Source of the DNA: JBBRFH01 sp038224615
Lineage (GTDB): Bacteria; Planctomycetota; Phycisphaerae; Tepidisphaerales; Tepidisphaeraceae
DNA: 7,437 nucleotides
Assembly: GCA_038224615.1 (NCBI GenBank)
Contig: JBBRFH010000171.1
Location: 1-7,437, forward strand
Direction of reading: 5' to 3'
Shown here: piece by piece, positions 1 to 5,831 of the stretch
Layout: each line of letters opens with the position of its first letter
Numbering within the stretch: the first letter of the stretch is position 1
Position numbers and translations under genes: made by a program
Notes under the pieces: model-generated
Seen by the model: only the letters and a program-made list of their open reading frames with translations
Databases searched by the model: none
Told to the model about the DNA's origin: nothing

Positions 1-1
1 A

Positions 2-643
2 TTGCGGTTCTTCCCCAAGTTTGATGAAACGGGGCAGTTGCAGGTAGCGAGAAGCCCATTCCTGTATCGAAAATGCATATGCCGGTTCACGAATTGGGGC
101 ACTTTCATCAAACGTGAGGAAGAACCCCGATTGCATGCCGATTACCACGCCTACGGCGTTGATTCCTCGCGACTCGCCGGGGCCGACTTCGACCAAGTGT
201 TCAGCGACGGCATGGCCGCCTTGCTGCGGTGCGTCCGCAGCTTCGACGTGGCGAAGGGCTTTAAGTTCTCAACGCTCGCCGTGTTGAGCATCCGGCGGTC
301 GTTCTATTCGAGCAACATGCAAGCCGTTAAGCGGGGGCGTGGCTCGCGGCGTACTCGCATGGACTACGCCGACGGGATCGCGTCGATTCGCGAGCACAAC
401 CGCCGTTCGTTCGGCGACGATGCCGCTTACCTGGGCGAACTGCTGAACGAGAACGCGGCCGACCTTTCGCCCAAGGAGCAGTGCGTTATCACGCACCGCT
501 ACGCACTGGACGGGGCCGAGTGGCTTACCCTGGACGCGATTGGCGTCTCCTTGGGCGTGACGAAAGAGAGGGTGCGGCAGATTCAGTTGAAGGCGTTGAA
601 GAAGCTGCGGGAAGCCCTGTCGCCGATGGTGCTGGTGAAATAG
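2..643 (+). CDS. Sigma-70-like RNA polymerase sigma factor, 5' end probably outside the window
   Basis: This is a sigma-70-family protein, expected to bind core RNA polymerase and direct it to promoters. Numbering from the first in-window codon (TTG), residues 62-101 resemble region 2: FDQVFSDGMAALLRCVRSFD followed by GFKFSTLAVLSIRR. Residues 155-206 are a well-conserved region 4, with the helix-turn-helix LTLDAIGVSLGVTKERVRQI and the basic tail LKALKKLREAL. The residues between them (about 102-150) are basic and do not look like a full region 3. Region 2.3 lacks the aromatic YATWW-type residues that help melt promoter DNA; LAVLS stands there instead. The frame is open to the left edge and TTG at position 2 has no visible ribosome site, so I treat the gene as 5'-partial, although a TTG start is possible. 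The next gene begins 64 bases downstream on the same strand. Family assignment is confident; target promoters are unknown. Confidence 0.85.
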   Translation: MRFFPKFDETGQLQVARSPFLYRKCICRFTNWGTFIKREEEPRLHADYHAYGVDSSRLAGADFDQVFSDGMAALLRCVRSFDVAKGFKFSTLAVLSIRRSFYSSNMQAVKRGRGSRRTRMDYADGIASIREHNRRSFGDDAAYLGELLNENAADLSPKEQCVITHRYALDGAEWLTLDAIGVSLGVTKERVRQIQLKALKKLREALSPMVLVK

Positions 644-695
644 TGTCGAGCGTTTGTCGGCCGGCGGCTTCTGAGGAATCTTTCCGGCGTTCACT

Positions 696-702
696 AAGGA
701 GA
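696..702 (+). promoter_or_regulatory. Shine-Dalgarno site of the DUF3489-like gene
   Basis: AAGGAGA, with the GGAG core ending six bases before the ATG at 708. It is the clearest ribosome-binding site in the window and fixes the start of the downstream gene. It also suggests independent translation initiation after the 64-base gap from the sigma-like gene. Confidence 0.85.
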
Positions 703-707
703 ACGCT

Positions 708-1181
708 ATGGACCGAATCGAAATCGAATCGTTGAGCGGGAAAGAATTAGTCGCAACCTTCAACCGGCTGACGGGCGAGGCGGTGAAGAAGTTCGCCAAT
801 CACGCTACCGGCGTGCGGCGGGTGCTGGCCGCCCTCGATAAGGCCCAAGCTGAGAAGCCCGCCGTCGAGGCCGCTCCTGAGCCCAAGAGCAAGCCGGCCG
901 CCGCTACTAAGGCCACCGCCGCCCCTCCGCCGGTAGAGGCCGCTCCGGCCGTGGAGACGCCCGCGACCGTCGCCGACGATAAGGCCCCCCGGCCCGGCAG
1001 TAAGCGGGAACGCCTGCTGGTGGAACTTCGCAAGCCCGCCGGCCTGACGCTGGAACAGATGGCGGCGATGTTCGAGTGGAAGCCGAACGACTGCCGCGAT
1101 GCACTCCGGTTGCTGCGGACGAAGAACGGTATCAACGCGATCAAGAGCGAAAACGGGACTTCTTACCACGTCGAAGAGTGA
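708..1181 (+). CDS. Small DUF3489-like protein with C-terminal winged-helix-like domain
   Basis: The protein has 157 residues in three parts. Residues 8-42 form a short conserved-looking N-terminal motif (LSGKELVATFNRLTGEAVKK, then FANHATGVRRVL), of a type I recall at the start of DUF3489 proteins. Residues 45-98 are a low-complexity Ala/Pro/Glu/Lys linker. Residues 99-155 resemble the DUF3489 helical DNA-binding-like domain: SKRERLLVELRKPAGLTLEQ, then the W-K-P turn (MFEWKPNDCRDALRLL) and a closing strand (TSYHVEE). DUF3489 is uncharacterised, and I recall many members on mobile or phage-related DNA, so a regulatory role is an inference. There is no signal peptide or membrane segment, so it should be cytoplasmic. 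The start is set by AAGGAG. It follows the sigma-like gene and may share its transcript. Its stop lies 18 bases from the end of the convergent gene at 1200. I am confident it is a real gene and moderately confident of the family. Confidence 0.75.
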   Translation: MDRIEIESLSGKELVATFNRLTGEAVKKFANHATGVRRVLAALDKAQAEKPAVEAAPEPKSKPAAATKATAAPPPVEAAPAVETPATVADDKAPRPGSKRERLLVELRKPAGLTLEQMAAMFEWKPNDCRDALRLLRTKNGINAIKSENGTSYHVEE

Positions 1182-1199
1182 TGTGTTGTCGAAGGCCCC

Positions 1200-1568
1200 T
1201 TACTTAGAGACTTTTGCTCGATCATCGTATTGAGACTCAGCCCTTGATCTCGGCACTCCCTTAGGCCATTCATTAAGCAAGGTTTTGTCGTGGGAGTGCC
1301 GCTCGACCCGGAAGACCTTGCCGCTGGTATCCTCTGTAACAACGGCATTATTCTGTTCACCGATAAGGCTTACACGCTGCACAATCGCGTTCAATGCGCC
1401 TGTTGGCCAGACTTCGACAAGCGTGATTGTCCCCGCGTCATGAATGAGTGCGAGCTTGTCGCCCAAATCGGCTCGTTCCATCGCGTTGTCGCCCGCTATG
1501 AAAAAGAAGTACGCAAAGACTGCTAATAAGGTTGCTGCCACCGTAGCTATCCAACGAAGATTTTTCAC
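1200..1568 (-). CDS. Small membrane-anchored or secreted protein of unknown function
   Basis: I read this as a 122-residue protein starting at GTG (1568-1566). That start overlaps the stop TGA (1567-1565) of the upstream - strand gene as GTGA, the usual geometry of translational coupling. It gives the N-terminus MKNLRWIATVAATLL, continuing AVFAYFFFIAG: two basic residues and then a hydrophobic segment at about 5-26, typical of a signal anchor. An earlier in-frame TTG at 1613 would add 15 residues but has no ribosome site and spoils the signal. The rest (about 30-122) is soluble and mixed in character (LGDKLALIHDAGTITLVEVW, later KVFRVERHSHDKTL) with a charged C-terminus. I recognise no family. 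Local GC is clearly lower than in the flanking genes, suggesting different ancestry. One option is a membrane immunity or accessory partner of the upstream gene; this rests only on the coupling. Confidence 0.6.
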   Translation of the reverse strand: MKNLRWIATVAATLLAVFAYFFFIAGDNAMERADLGDKLALIHDAGTITLVEVWPTGALNAIVQRVSLIGEQNNAVVTEDTSGKVFRVERHSHDKTLLNEWPKGVPRSRAESQYDDRAKVSK

Positions 1569-2029
1569 TTCTTGCAACAATTGAGGATCAACCCGCGTTC
1601 TTGGCCAAGCCAATGATTGTCGATGGGGTAGTCGCCGGACTTGTCGGCTAAGTACCCATCGTCACCGAATGCTCGATCCACTCGGACGATTCGACTGATT
1701 TTATCTAGAAAAGCGTTACCCACTGCGATCGGCAGATTGTTCGTACCCTGCCAATCATACTGGTCATGAATCGTAAATGACGGCTGGATGAGAAGGCCAA
1801 GATGGCATGCACCGTTTGAGTCTTTGGACGAGGATTTGACGATTACCTTGGCATGCCAATCAAGATTATGGATTGAGCCGATGGTGTTGTTGAGCTTAAA
1901 GCTATAGGGAGTCATCTCACGCGGTGCAGTGCCGACGTTATAGAGATTTCCACCAACATCGACACTGGTGCCGACGGTTGGGCAGTTTCCCTCAGAGCAC
2001 TTGAACTGCTTTCGCAATTGTAGGTACAC
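1565..2029 (-). CDS. Hypothetical protein, possibly the C-terminal end of a larger secreted or polymorphic protein
   Basis: An open frame of 154 residues with coding-like composition and no family I can name with confidence. The N-terminal part has a closely spaced Cys pair (FKCSEGNCPTVGTSVDVGG). The middle reads SFTIHDQYDWQGTNN and the end DNHWLGQERGLILNCCKK. The motif around HDQYDW and the short Cys-containing end faintly recall the variable tails of Rhs/polymorphic proteins; this is a weak impression. The first possible start is GTG at 2029, without a ribosome site or signal peptide. A stop lies in frame just upstream (2053-2051), and a coding-like stretch continues upstream in another frame (see the entry at 2030-2210). 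The gene may therefore be truncated or frameshifted. The downstream membrane-protein gene begins at its stop codon (GTGA overlap). GC is low: lines 1561-1620 and 1741-1800 count at 42% and 47%, against 77% for 4561-4620. Confidence 0.5.
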   Translation of the reverse strand: MYLQLRKQFKCSEGNCPTVGTSVDVGGNLYNVGTAPREMTPYSFKLNNTIGSIHNLDWHAKVIVKSSSKDSNGACHLGLLIQPSFTIHDQYDWQGTNNLPIAVGNAFLDKISRIVRVDRAFGDDGYLADKSGDYPIDNHWLGQERGLILNCCKK

Positions 2030-2210
2030 GTTGCAGAGTGTACGAACACTCTACTCTGCGTTCCGGCACCGCCAATAAAAATATTCGAGTTTCCGCCCTC
2101 ACGCGAAGTTCACTGGGGAGCACCTCTACGGGGCGGAGCACGTTGGCGTCCGCGGGCAGAGGCGATGGCCTGTTGTTTGGACCGTCTCTGGGTGCCGTTC
2201 TGACCGGCAC
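2030..2210 (-). pseudogene. Possible frameshifted upstream part of the gene at 1565-2029
   Basis: Upstream of the GTG at 2029 the coding character seems to move between frames. Reading leftward from about 2103, one frame gives REGGNSNIFIGGAGTQSR and then VFVHSATCTYNC. This is Gly-rich, beta-strand-like, and would run naturally into RKQFKCSEGNC of the downstream frame if one frameshift near 2010-2020 were removed. That frame is closed by TGA at 2112-2110. Further upstream a third frame gives PRDGPNNRPSPLPADANVL. Two frame changes in 180 bases would mean a decayed gene, or sequencing errors. The reading is by eye and could be chance in GC-rich DNA. Confidence 0.25.
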
Positions 2211-2216
2211 GGCGCC

Positions 2217-2244
2217 GGCCGATTTTTAGGCCGACTTTTTAGGG
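2217..2244 (+). repeat. Imperfect tandem duplication, about 12 bases
   Basis: GGCCGATTTTTAGG is followed at once by GGCCGACTTTTTAGGG, sharing the central GG. The copies differ by one extra base in the pyrimidine/T tract. It marks the left border of the repeat-rich intergenic stretch. Confidence 0.5.
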
Positions 2245-2312
2245 CAGCGATGCTATGAATGACAATGCGGCGGACGGATCACGAGAGCCCGAACGCCGAC
2301 GCGCGACGGTCA

Positions 2313-2379
2313 CGCCTCGTCATTCGGATTTTGGACTTGATTCGGATTTCTGGTTTCGTCATTCGGATTTCCGCCTCGG
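2313..2379 (+). repeat. Cluster of ATTCGGATTT repeats bounded by CGCCTCG
   Basis: The decamer ATTCGGATTT occurs at 2322-2331, 2340-2349 and 2361-2370. The outer two lie in a longer identical unit, TCGTCATTCGGATTT (2317-2331 and 2356-2370). Spacings of 18 and 21 bases are multiples of three, so translation of either strand gives protein-like repeats (RHSDF/SDF on +, NPNDE/NPN on -). CGCCTCG stands at both ends (2313-2319 and 2372-2378). I recall very similar ATTCGGATTT/GTCATTCG strings scattered between genes in planctomycete genomes, often mis-annotated as short proteins. Function is unknown. Confidence 0.7.
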
Positions 2380-2541
2380 CTCTTTGACAAGTGAATACGG
2401 CCCAAGCCCTCACCTGCGAGCGCGGCGAGCAGCATTCTGTCGCCGTGCATCCGGATGGACAGATGGATTGTGACACATTGCCACATCGGCCGTCGCGTAC
2501 ATGACGGCGGGTTAGGCAGCGACGGCGGTTTGGGTGGGGAT

Positions 2542-2577
2542 TGGGTTTGAATAAGTGAATTTGAACAAACAAACCCA
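2542..2577. repeat. Inverted repeat with 8-base stem
   Basis: TGGGTTTG (2542-2549) is the exact reverse complement of CAAACCCA (2570-2577), with a 20-base AT-rich loop. The loop is long and no T-run follows, so I do not call it a terminator. It lies directly before the 15-base tandem repeat. Confidence 0.4.
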
Positions 2578-2580
2578 CTT

Positions 2581-2610
2581 GCCAAAATGACAGTCGCCAA
2601 AATGACAGTC
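2581..2610 (+). repeat. Perfect 15-base tandem duplication
   Basis: GCCAAAATGACAGTC occurs twice head to tail with no mismatch (2581-2595 and 2596-2610). On the - strand it reads GACTGTCATTTTGGC twice. A perfect duplication of this length is either recent or maintained. I recall similar GTCATTTTGGC-type strings between genes in planctomycetes, but cannot confirm this here. Confidence 0.75.
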
Positions 2611-2836
2611 GATGGCGGTTGCACGGCGTGGGCGGGTGCCACACGGTCGCGGTAGTCCGAGACCTGTGCTTGGTTGAGGTCCAAAGGCACAGATCTGCGC
2701 GGTGCCGCCGCTGTGGCTCCTGACCACCAACGCCCCTTCGTGCGCGGTTTTGTCGCACTTGGAGATCGCCGGAATACTCAGCGGACTTAAACGTCCTATT
2801 TGGTGTACGGTAGTTATTCGTGGGCGAGATGCGTGC

Positions 2837-4450
2837 ATGTCGGACCGATTGGCCTTTTCGTTGCCTGTTTTGAAGCGTGCCATGGGCATGGCGGCGATGA
2901 CGTTGCTCGCGCTGGCGTGCCCGTGGGCGATCGCGGAGTCGCAGTCGCGGGACGCGTTTGAGGCGACGGGGGATCACGCGACCGCGCTGACAGAACTCGA
3001 TCGGCACGTCATCGCCGATCTGGCGCAGCACGGGCTGCAGATGAGTCCGCCGGCGTCGGATGAGGTGTTTCTGCGGCGGGCGTACGTGGATGTGCTGGGC
3101 GCGCTTCCGCAGGCGGATGATGTCAGCACCTTTCTGGTCGATGCGCGGGCGGACAAACGGGCGCGGCGGATCGAAACGCTGCTCGATGACCCGCGCTTCG
3201 CGGATCGCTGGTCGAACAAATGGTGCGACCTGCTGCGCGTGAAGGCGGAGTTCCCGATCAACCTCTGGCCGAACGGGGTGCAGGCGTATCACAGGTGGGT
3301 CCACGAGGCGATCACCAGTAACACGCGTTACAACGTGTTCGTGCGCGAACTGCTGACCTCCAGCGGCAGCAACTTTCGCGTGCCGCCGGTGAACTTCTAC
3401 CGAGCCGTGCAAGGCCGCGAGCCCGCGAACCTCGCGTCGGTGGCGGCGCTGACGTTCATGGGCAGCCGGATCGAGACCTGGCAAGCCGATCGACGCCGCG
3501 GCGCGGAGGCGCTCTTCTCCCGCGTGACTTACAAGCCGACCGCGGAATGGAAGGAGGAGATAATTCTTTCCAACCCGGCGATCTACGAACCGCTGGAGGC
3601 GATGCTCCCCGACGGCACGCGCGTGACGGTCGCCGCCGGCGACGATCCGCGCTCGGCGTTCGCCAACTGGCTGATCCGCGACGAGAACCCCTGGTTCGCG
3701 CGGGCGGCGGTCAACCGCGTGTGGTGCTGGCTGCTCGGTCGTGGCATCGTTCACGAGCCCGACGACCTGCGACCCGACAACCCGCCGGTGAATCCGGCAT
3801 TGCTCAGATATCTCGAATCGGAATTCAAACGCTCGGGCTACGACCTGAAGCACATTTACCGGCTGATCCTCAACTCGCGGACGTACCAGCAGTCGTCGAT
3901 CCCCGCGAGCAGCACCGATTTCGCCAACGCAGAGAAGCACTTCGGCTGCTACATCGTGCGGCGGATGGATGCCGAGGTTCTGGTCGATGCCCTCGACGGG
4001 CTCTTCGGCGGGGCCGAGGGATACGTGAGCCCGATTCCTGAGCCGTTCACGCATTTGCCGCCTTACCTGGGCGCGATGGAACTCGCCGACGGGAGCATCA
4101 GCAGCACCTTCCTCGAGCTGTTCGGCCGACCGAGTCGCGATACAGGATTGGAGTCTGAGCGCAACAACGCCATGACCGGTTCGCAGCGGATGTACCTGCT
4201 CAATTCATCCCACATGCAGAAGAAGGTCGAACGCTCGAACGCGGTCAAGAACTGGCTGCAGCATGCGAGGAACGACGACGCGAAGCTGATCGAATCGATC
4301 TACGTCGGCGTGCTGTGCCGGCAGCCCTCGACCGACGAAATGCGGACGGCGAAGCAGTACATCAAGGCCCGTCCCGAGGGTCGGCAGGCAGCGGCGAACG
4401 ATTTGACGTGGGCGATGATCAACAGTCGCGAATTCCTCTACCGGCATTGA
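2837..4450 (+). CDS. Secreted DUF1549/DUF1553 domain protein
   Basis: The protein has 537 residues. I chose ATG at 2837 because it gives a clean Sec signal: VLKRAMGMAAMTLLALACPW followed by AIA, with likely cleavage after residue 33. The 45 codons available further upstream look non-coding. Residues about 54-235 match DUF1549 (LDRHVIADLA, DEVFLRRAYVDVLGALPQAD, DPRFADRWSNKW). Residues about 270-535 match DUF1553: FARAAVNRVWCWLLGRGIV, SGYDLKHIYRLILNSRTYQQ, FLELFGRPSRD, TWAMINSREFLYRH. The Cys-x-x-Cys-His motif that many relatives carry between the two domains is absent; RIETWQADRR stands there instead. Cytochrome and concanavalin-like modules, present in longer relatives, are also missing, so this is a compact form. 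The family is abundant in planctomycetes and its biochemical role is unknown. It ends 10 bases before the DUF1501 gene, its habitual neighbour, so an operon is very likely. Confidence 0.92.
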   Translation: MSDRLAFSLPVLKRAMGMAAMTLLALACPWAIAESQSRDAFEATGDHATALTELDRHVIADLAQHGLQMSPPASDEVFLRRAYVDVLGALPQADDVSTFLVDARADKRARRIETLLDDPRFADRWSNKWCDLLRVKAEFPINLWPNGVQAYHRWVHEAITSNTRYNVFVRELLTSSGSNFRVPPVNFYRAVQGREPANLASVAALTFMGSRIETWQADRRRGAEALFSRVTYKPTAEWKEEIILSNPAIYEPLEAMLPDGTRVTVAAGDDPRSAFANWLIRDENPWFARAAVNRVWCWLLGRGIVHEPDDLRPDNPPVNPALLRYLESEFKRSGYDLKHIYRLILNSRTYQQSSIPASSTDFANAEKHFGCYIVRRMDAEVLVDALDGLFGGAEGYVSPIPEPFTHLPPYLGAMELADGSISSTFLELFGRPSRDTGLESERNNAMTGSQRMYLLNSSHMQKKVERSNAVKNWLQHARNDDAKLIESIYVGVLCRQPSTDEMRTAKQYIKARPEGRQAAANDLTWAMINSREFLYRH

Positions 4451-4452
4451 GG
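4449..4452 (+). promoter_or_regulatory. Probable ribosome-binding site of the DUF1501 gene, overlapping the upstream stop codon
   Basis: GAGG begins inside the TGA stop of the DUF1553 gene and ends eight bases before the ATG at 4461. The arrangement fits co-translation of the two genes. Confidence 0.45.
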
Positions 4453-4460
4453 CACCAGCC

Positions 4461-5831
4461 ATGAATAACGACAATGACGGCTCCGCTCATCTCACTCGTC
4501 GCAACGCGCTGCGCGCCGGATTGCTTGGCGGCGCGTCGTTGATGCTTGGCGGCGTGATGGGGGGCGTAAAGGCATGGGCCGGCCCCACCACCGCGCCGAC
4601 CACCAGGCCCGCAGGCAAGGGTGTGGCGCGATCGATTATCCAGATCTGGATGTGGGGCGGGCCGGCGCATCTGGACACGTTCGATCCCAAGCCCGAGGCC
4701 GGAACCGCATACACCGGGCCGCTCGACAAGCCGATCGAAACCAACGTCTCCGGCATCCGCATCGGCGCGCTGCTGCCCCTGCTCGCGAAGCAGGCGGACA
4801 AGTACACGATCATCCGCAGCATGACCCACGGCAACAATGGACACGAAACCGCGTCCTACCTCATGCAGACCGGCCATCGACCCGGCCGCATCGTCTGCCC
4901 GTCGGTCGGCGCGGTCGTTTCCAAGCTGCGCGGCTACGAGGCCGGCTACAAGGGCGTGGCGCCGCCTTACATCGTGCTGACCACGCCGCAGGGACGTTTC
5001 AGCGAATCGGGCTGCCTGGGCGAGAAATACAAACCGTTCAGCACCGGCGGGGATCCGAATCAGCAGCAGTTCGTCGTCGAGGGGATCGTCGCGCAAGGCA
5101 TCAGCGACGAGCGACAACACGCACGCCGCAAACTGCTCGGTGATCTCGACACGCTCGGCCGCGCCATGCCGGGGAACGAACGGTTCGCTCAATACGATGA
5201 CGCCGGCAAAGAGGCGTATGCGATGGTGTTCGGGCCGGTAAAGGAACTGTTCAATCTGGCGAAGGAAGACACCGCGATCCGCGACGCCTACGGCAGGAAC
5301 ACCTTCGGGCAATCGTGCCTGATGGCACGAAGACTTGCCGAGGCGGGTGTGCCGTACATCACCATCAACTACGGCGGCTGGGATACGCACAAGCAGCACT
5401 TCCAGACCATGAACCGCAAGCTCCCGGAGATGGATCAGGCGATGGCAACATTACTGCAGGATCTATCCGGTCGAGGGTTGCTCTCCAGCACCATCGTCTG
5501 GTGGGGTGGCGAGTTCGGTCGCTCCCCGAAAGTACAGTTCGAGCCTCCATGGAACGGCGGGCGCAATCACTTTGGCAAGTGCTTCTCGGTGCTGCTCGCC
5601 GGCGGTGGGTTCAAAGGCGGGCACGTGATCGGCGAGTCCGACCCGCGCGGCGAATCGGTCAAGAGCCGGCCGGTCTACCCGCGCGATCTCATCGGCAGTA
5701 TCTACACCCGCATGGGCATCGATCCCACCGGCCCGATGCCGGGCGAGCGCGAGATCGAACTTCCCCTCCTCCCCCCCGCCGAAAAGGAAGAAGCCGACGG
5801 CGGGCTGCTGAAGGAGATCATGCCGACATGA
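4461..5831 (+). CDS. Tat-exported DUF1501 domain protein (alkaline phosphatase/sulfatase-like fold)
   Basis: The protein has 456 residues. The N-terminus carries a twin-arginine signal (LTRRNALRAG, Arg13-Arg14), a Gly/Ala/Leu-rich segment and a likely cleavage site after AWA (residue 40), so it should cross the membrane folded. A short TTAPTTRPAG linker follows. DUF1501 motifs appear in order: IWMWGGPAHLDTFDPKPEAG (His70, Asp72, Asp75), SMTHGNNGHETASY (His123, His128), TINYGGWDTHKQHF (His310), WWGGEFGRSPK (Glu351, Arg354), GGRNHFGKCFSVLLAGGG (His370) and RPVYPRDLIGSIY. The His and Asp residues are those expected to bind metal in this superfamily, so a hydrolase is plausible; the substrate is unknown. 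Length is usual for the family and nothing looks damaged. The stop overlaps the start of the PPC gene as ATGA. With the DUF1553 gene upstream, this is the common planctomycete pairing. Confidence 0.93.
   Translation: MNNDNDGSAHLTRRNALRAGLLGGASLMLGGVMGGVKAWAGPTTAPTTRPAGKGVARSIIQIWMWGGPAHLDTFDPKPEAGTAYTGPLDKPIETNVSGIRIGALLPLLAKQADKYTIIRSMTHGNNGHETASYLMQTGHRPGRIVCPSVGAVVSKLRGYEAGYKGVAPPYIVLTTPQGRFSESGCLGEKYKPFSTGGDPNQQQFVVEGIVAQGISDERQHARRKLLGDLDTLGRAMPGNERFAQYDDAGKEAYAMVFGPVKELFNLAKEDTAIRDAYGRNTFGQSCLMARRLAEAGVPYITINYGGWDTHKQHFQTMNRKLPEMDQAMATLLQDLSGRGLLSSTIVWWGGEFGRSPKVQFEPPWNGGRNHFGKCFSVLLAGGGFKGGHVIGESDPRGESVKSRPVYPRDLIGSIYTRMGIDPTGPMPGEREIELPLLPPAEKEEADGGLLKEIMPT

Larger units (their letters stand above)
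2211..2836. other. Long intergenic region without a supported gene
   Basis: About 600 bases between the - strand pair and the export operon. Frames here are short or are antisense extensions of the downstream gene, and none shows a recognisable protein. The stretch holds several short repeats, listed separately, and presumably the promoter of the export operon. An in-frame extension of the DUF1549/DUF1553 gene back to 2702 exists, but its 45 extra residues look non-coding. I see no tRNA, no CRISPR pattern and no convincing intrinsic terminator. Confidence 0.6.

Noticed and set aside
1290..1526. 78-codon + strand frame
   Set aside because: It lies opposite the coupled membrane-protein gene and shows no ribosome site or motif.
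1569..1613. TTG start at 1613 for the small membrane protein
   Set aside because: It has no ribosome site, adds 15 residues before the basic n-region and overlaps the upstream gene by 49 bases. GTG 1568 gives a GTGA overlap and a clean signal.
2038..2229. 63-codon + strand frame
   Set aside because: Ser/Thr/Gly-rich without a ribosome site or homology that I recognise; the - strand reading here is slightly more coding-like.
2313..2379. Repeat cluster as a CRISPR array
   Set aside because: Units are only 10-15 bases with 8-11 base gaps, the spacers are related to each other, and no cas gene is nearby.
2542..2577. Inverted repeat as a rho-independent terminator
   Set aside because: The loop is 20 bases and there is no following T-run on either strand.
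2702..2836. Upstream start for the DUF1549/DUF1553 gene
   Set aside because: The extra 45 residues look non-coding and would bury the signal peptide inside the protein. ATG 2837 gives a normal Sec signal.
2279..4054. Long open - strand frame (591 codons) opposite the DUF1549/DUF1553 gene
   Set aside because: It is Arg/His/Pro-rich without any domain, and the + strand carries a clear family match. It is an antisense shadow typical of GC-rich DNA.
4419..5399. Open - strand frame (326 codons) opposite the DUF1501 gene
   Set aside because: No recognisable protein. The conserved DUF1501 motifs lie on the + strand in the same place.
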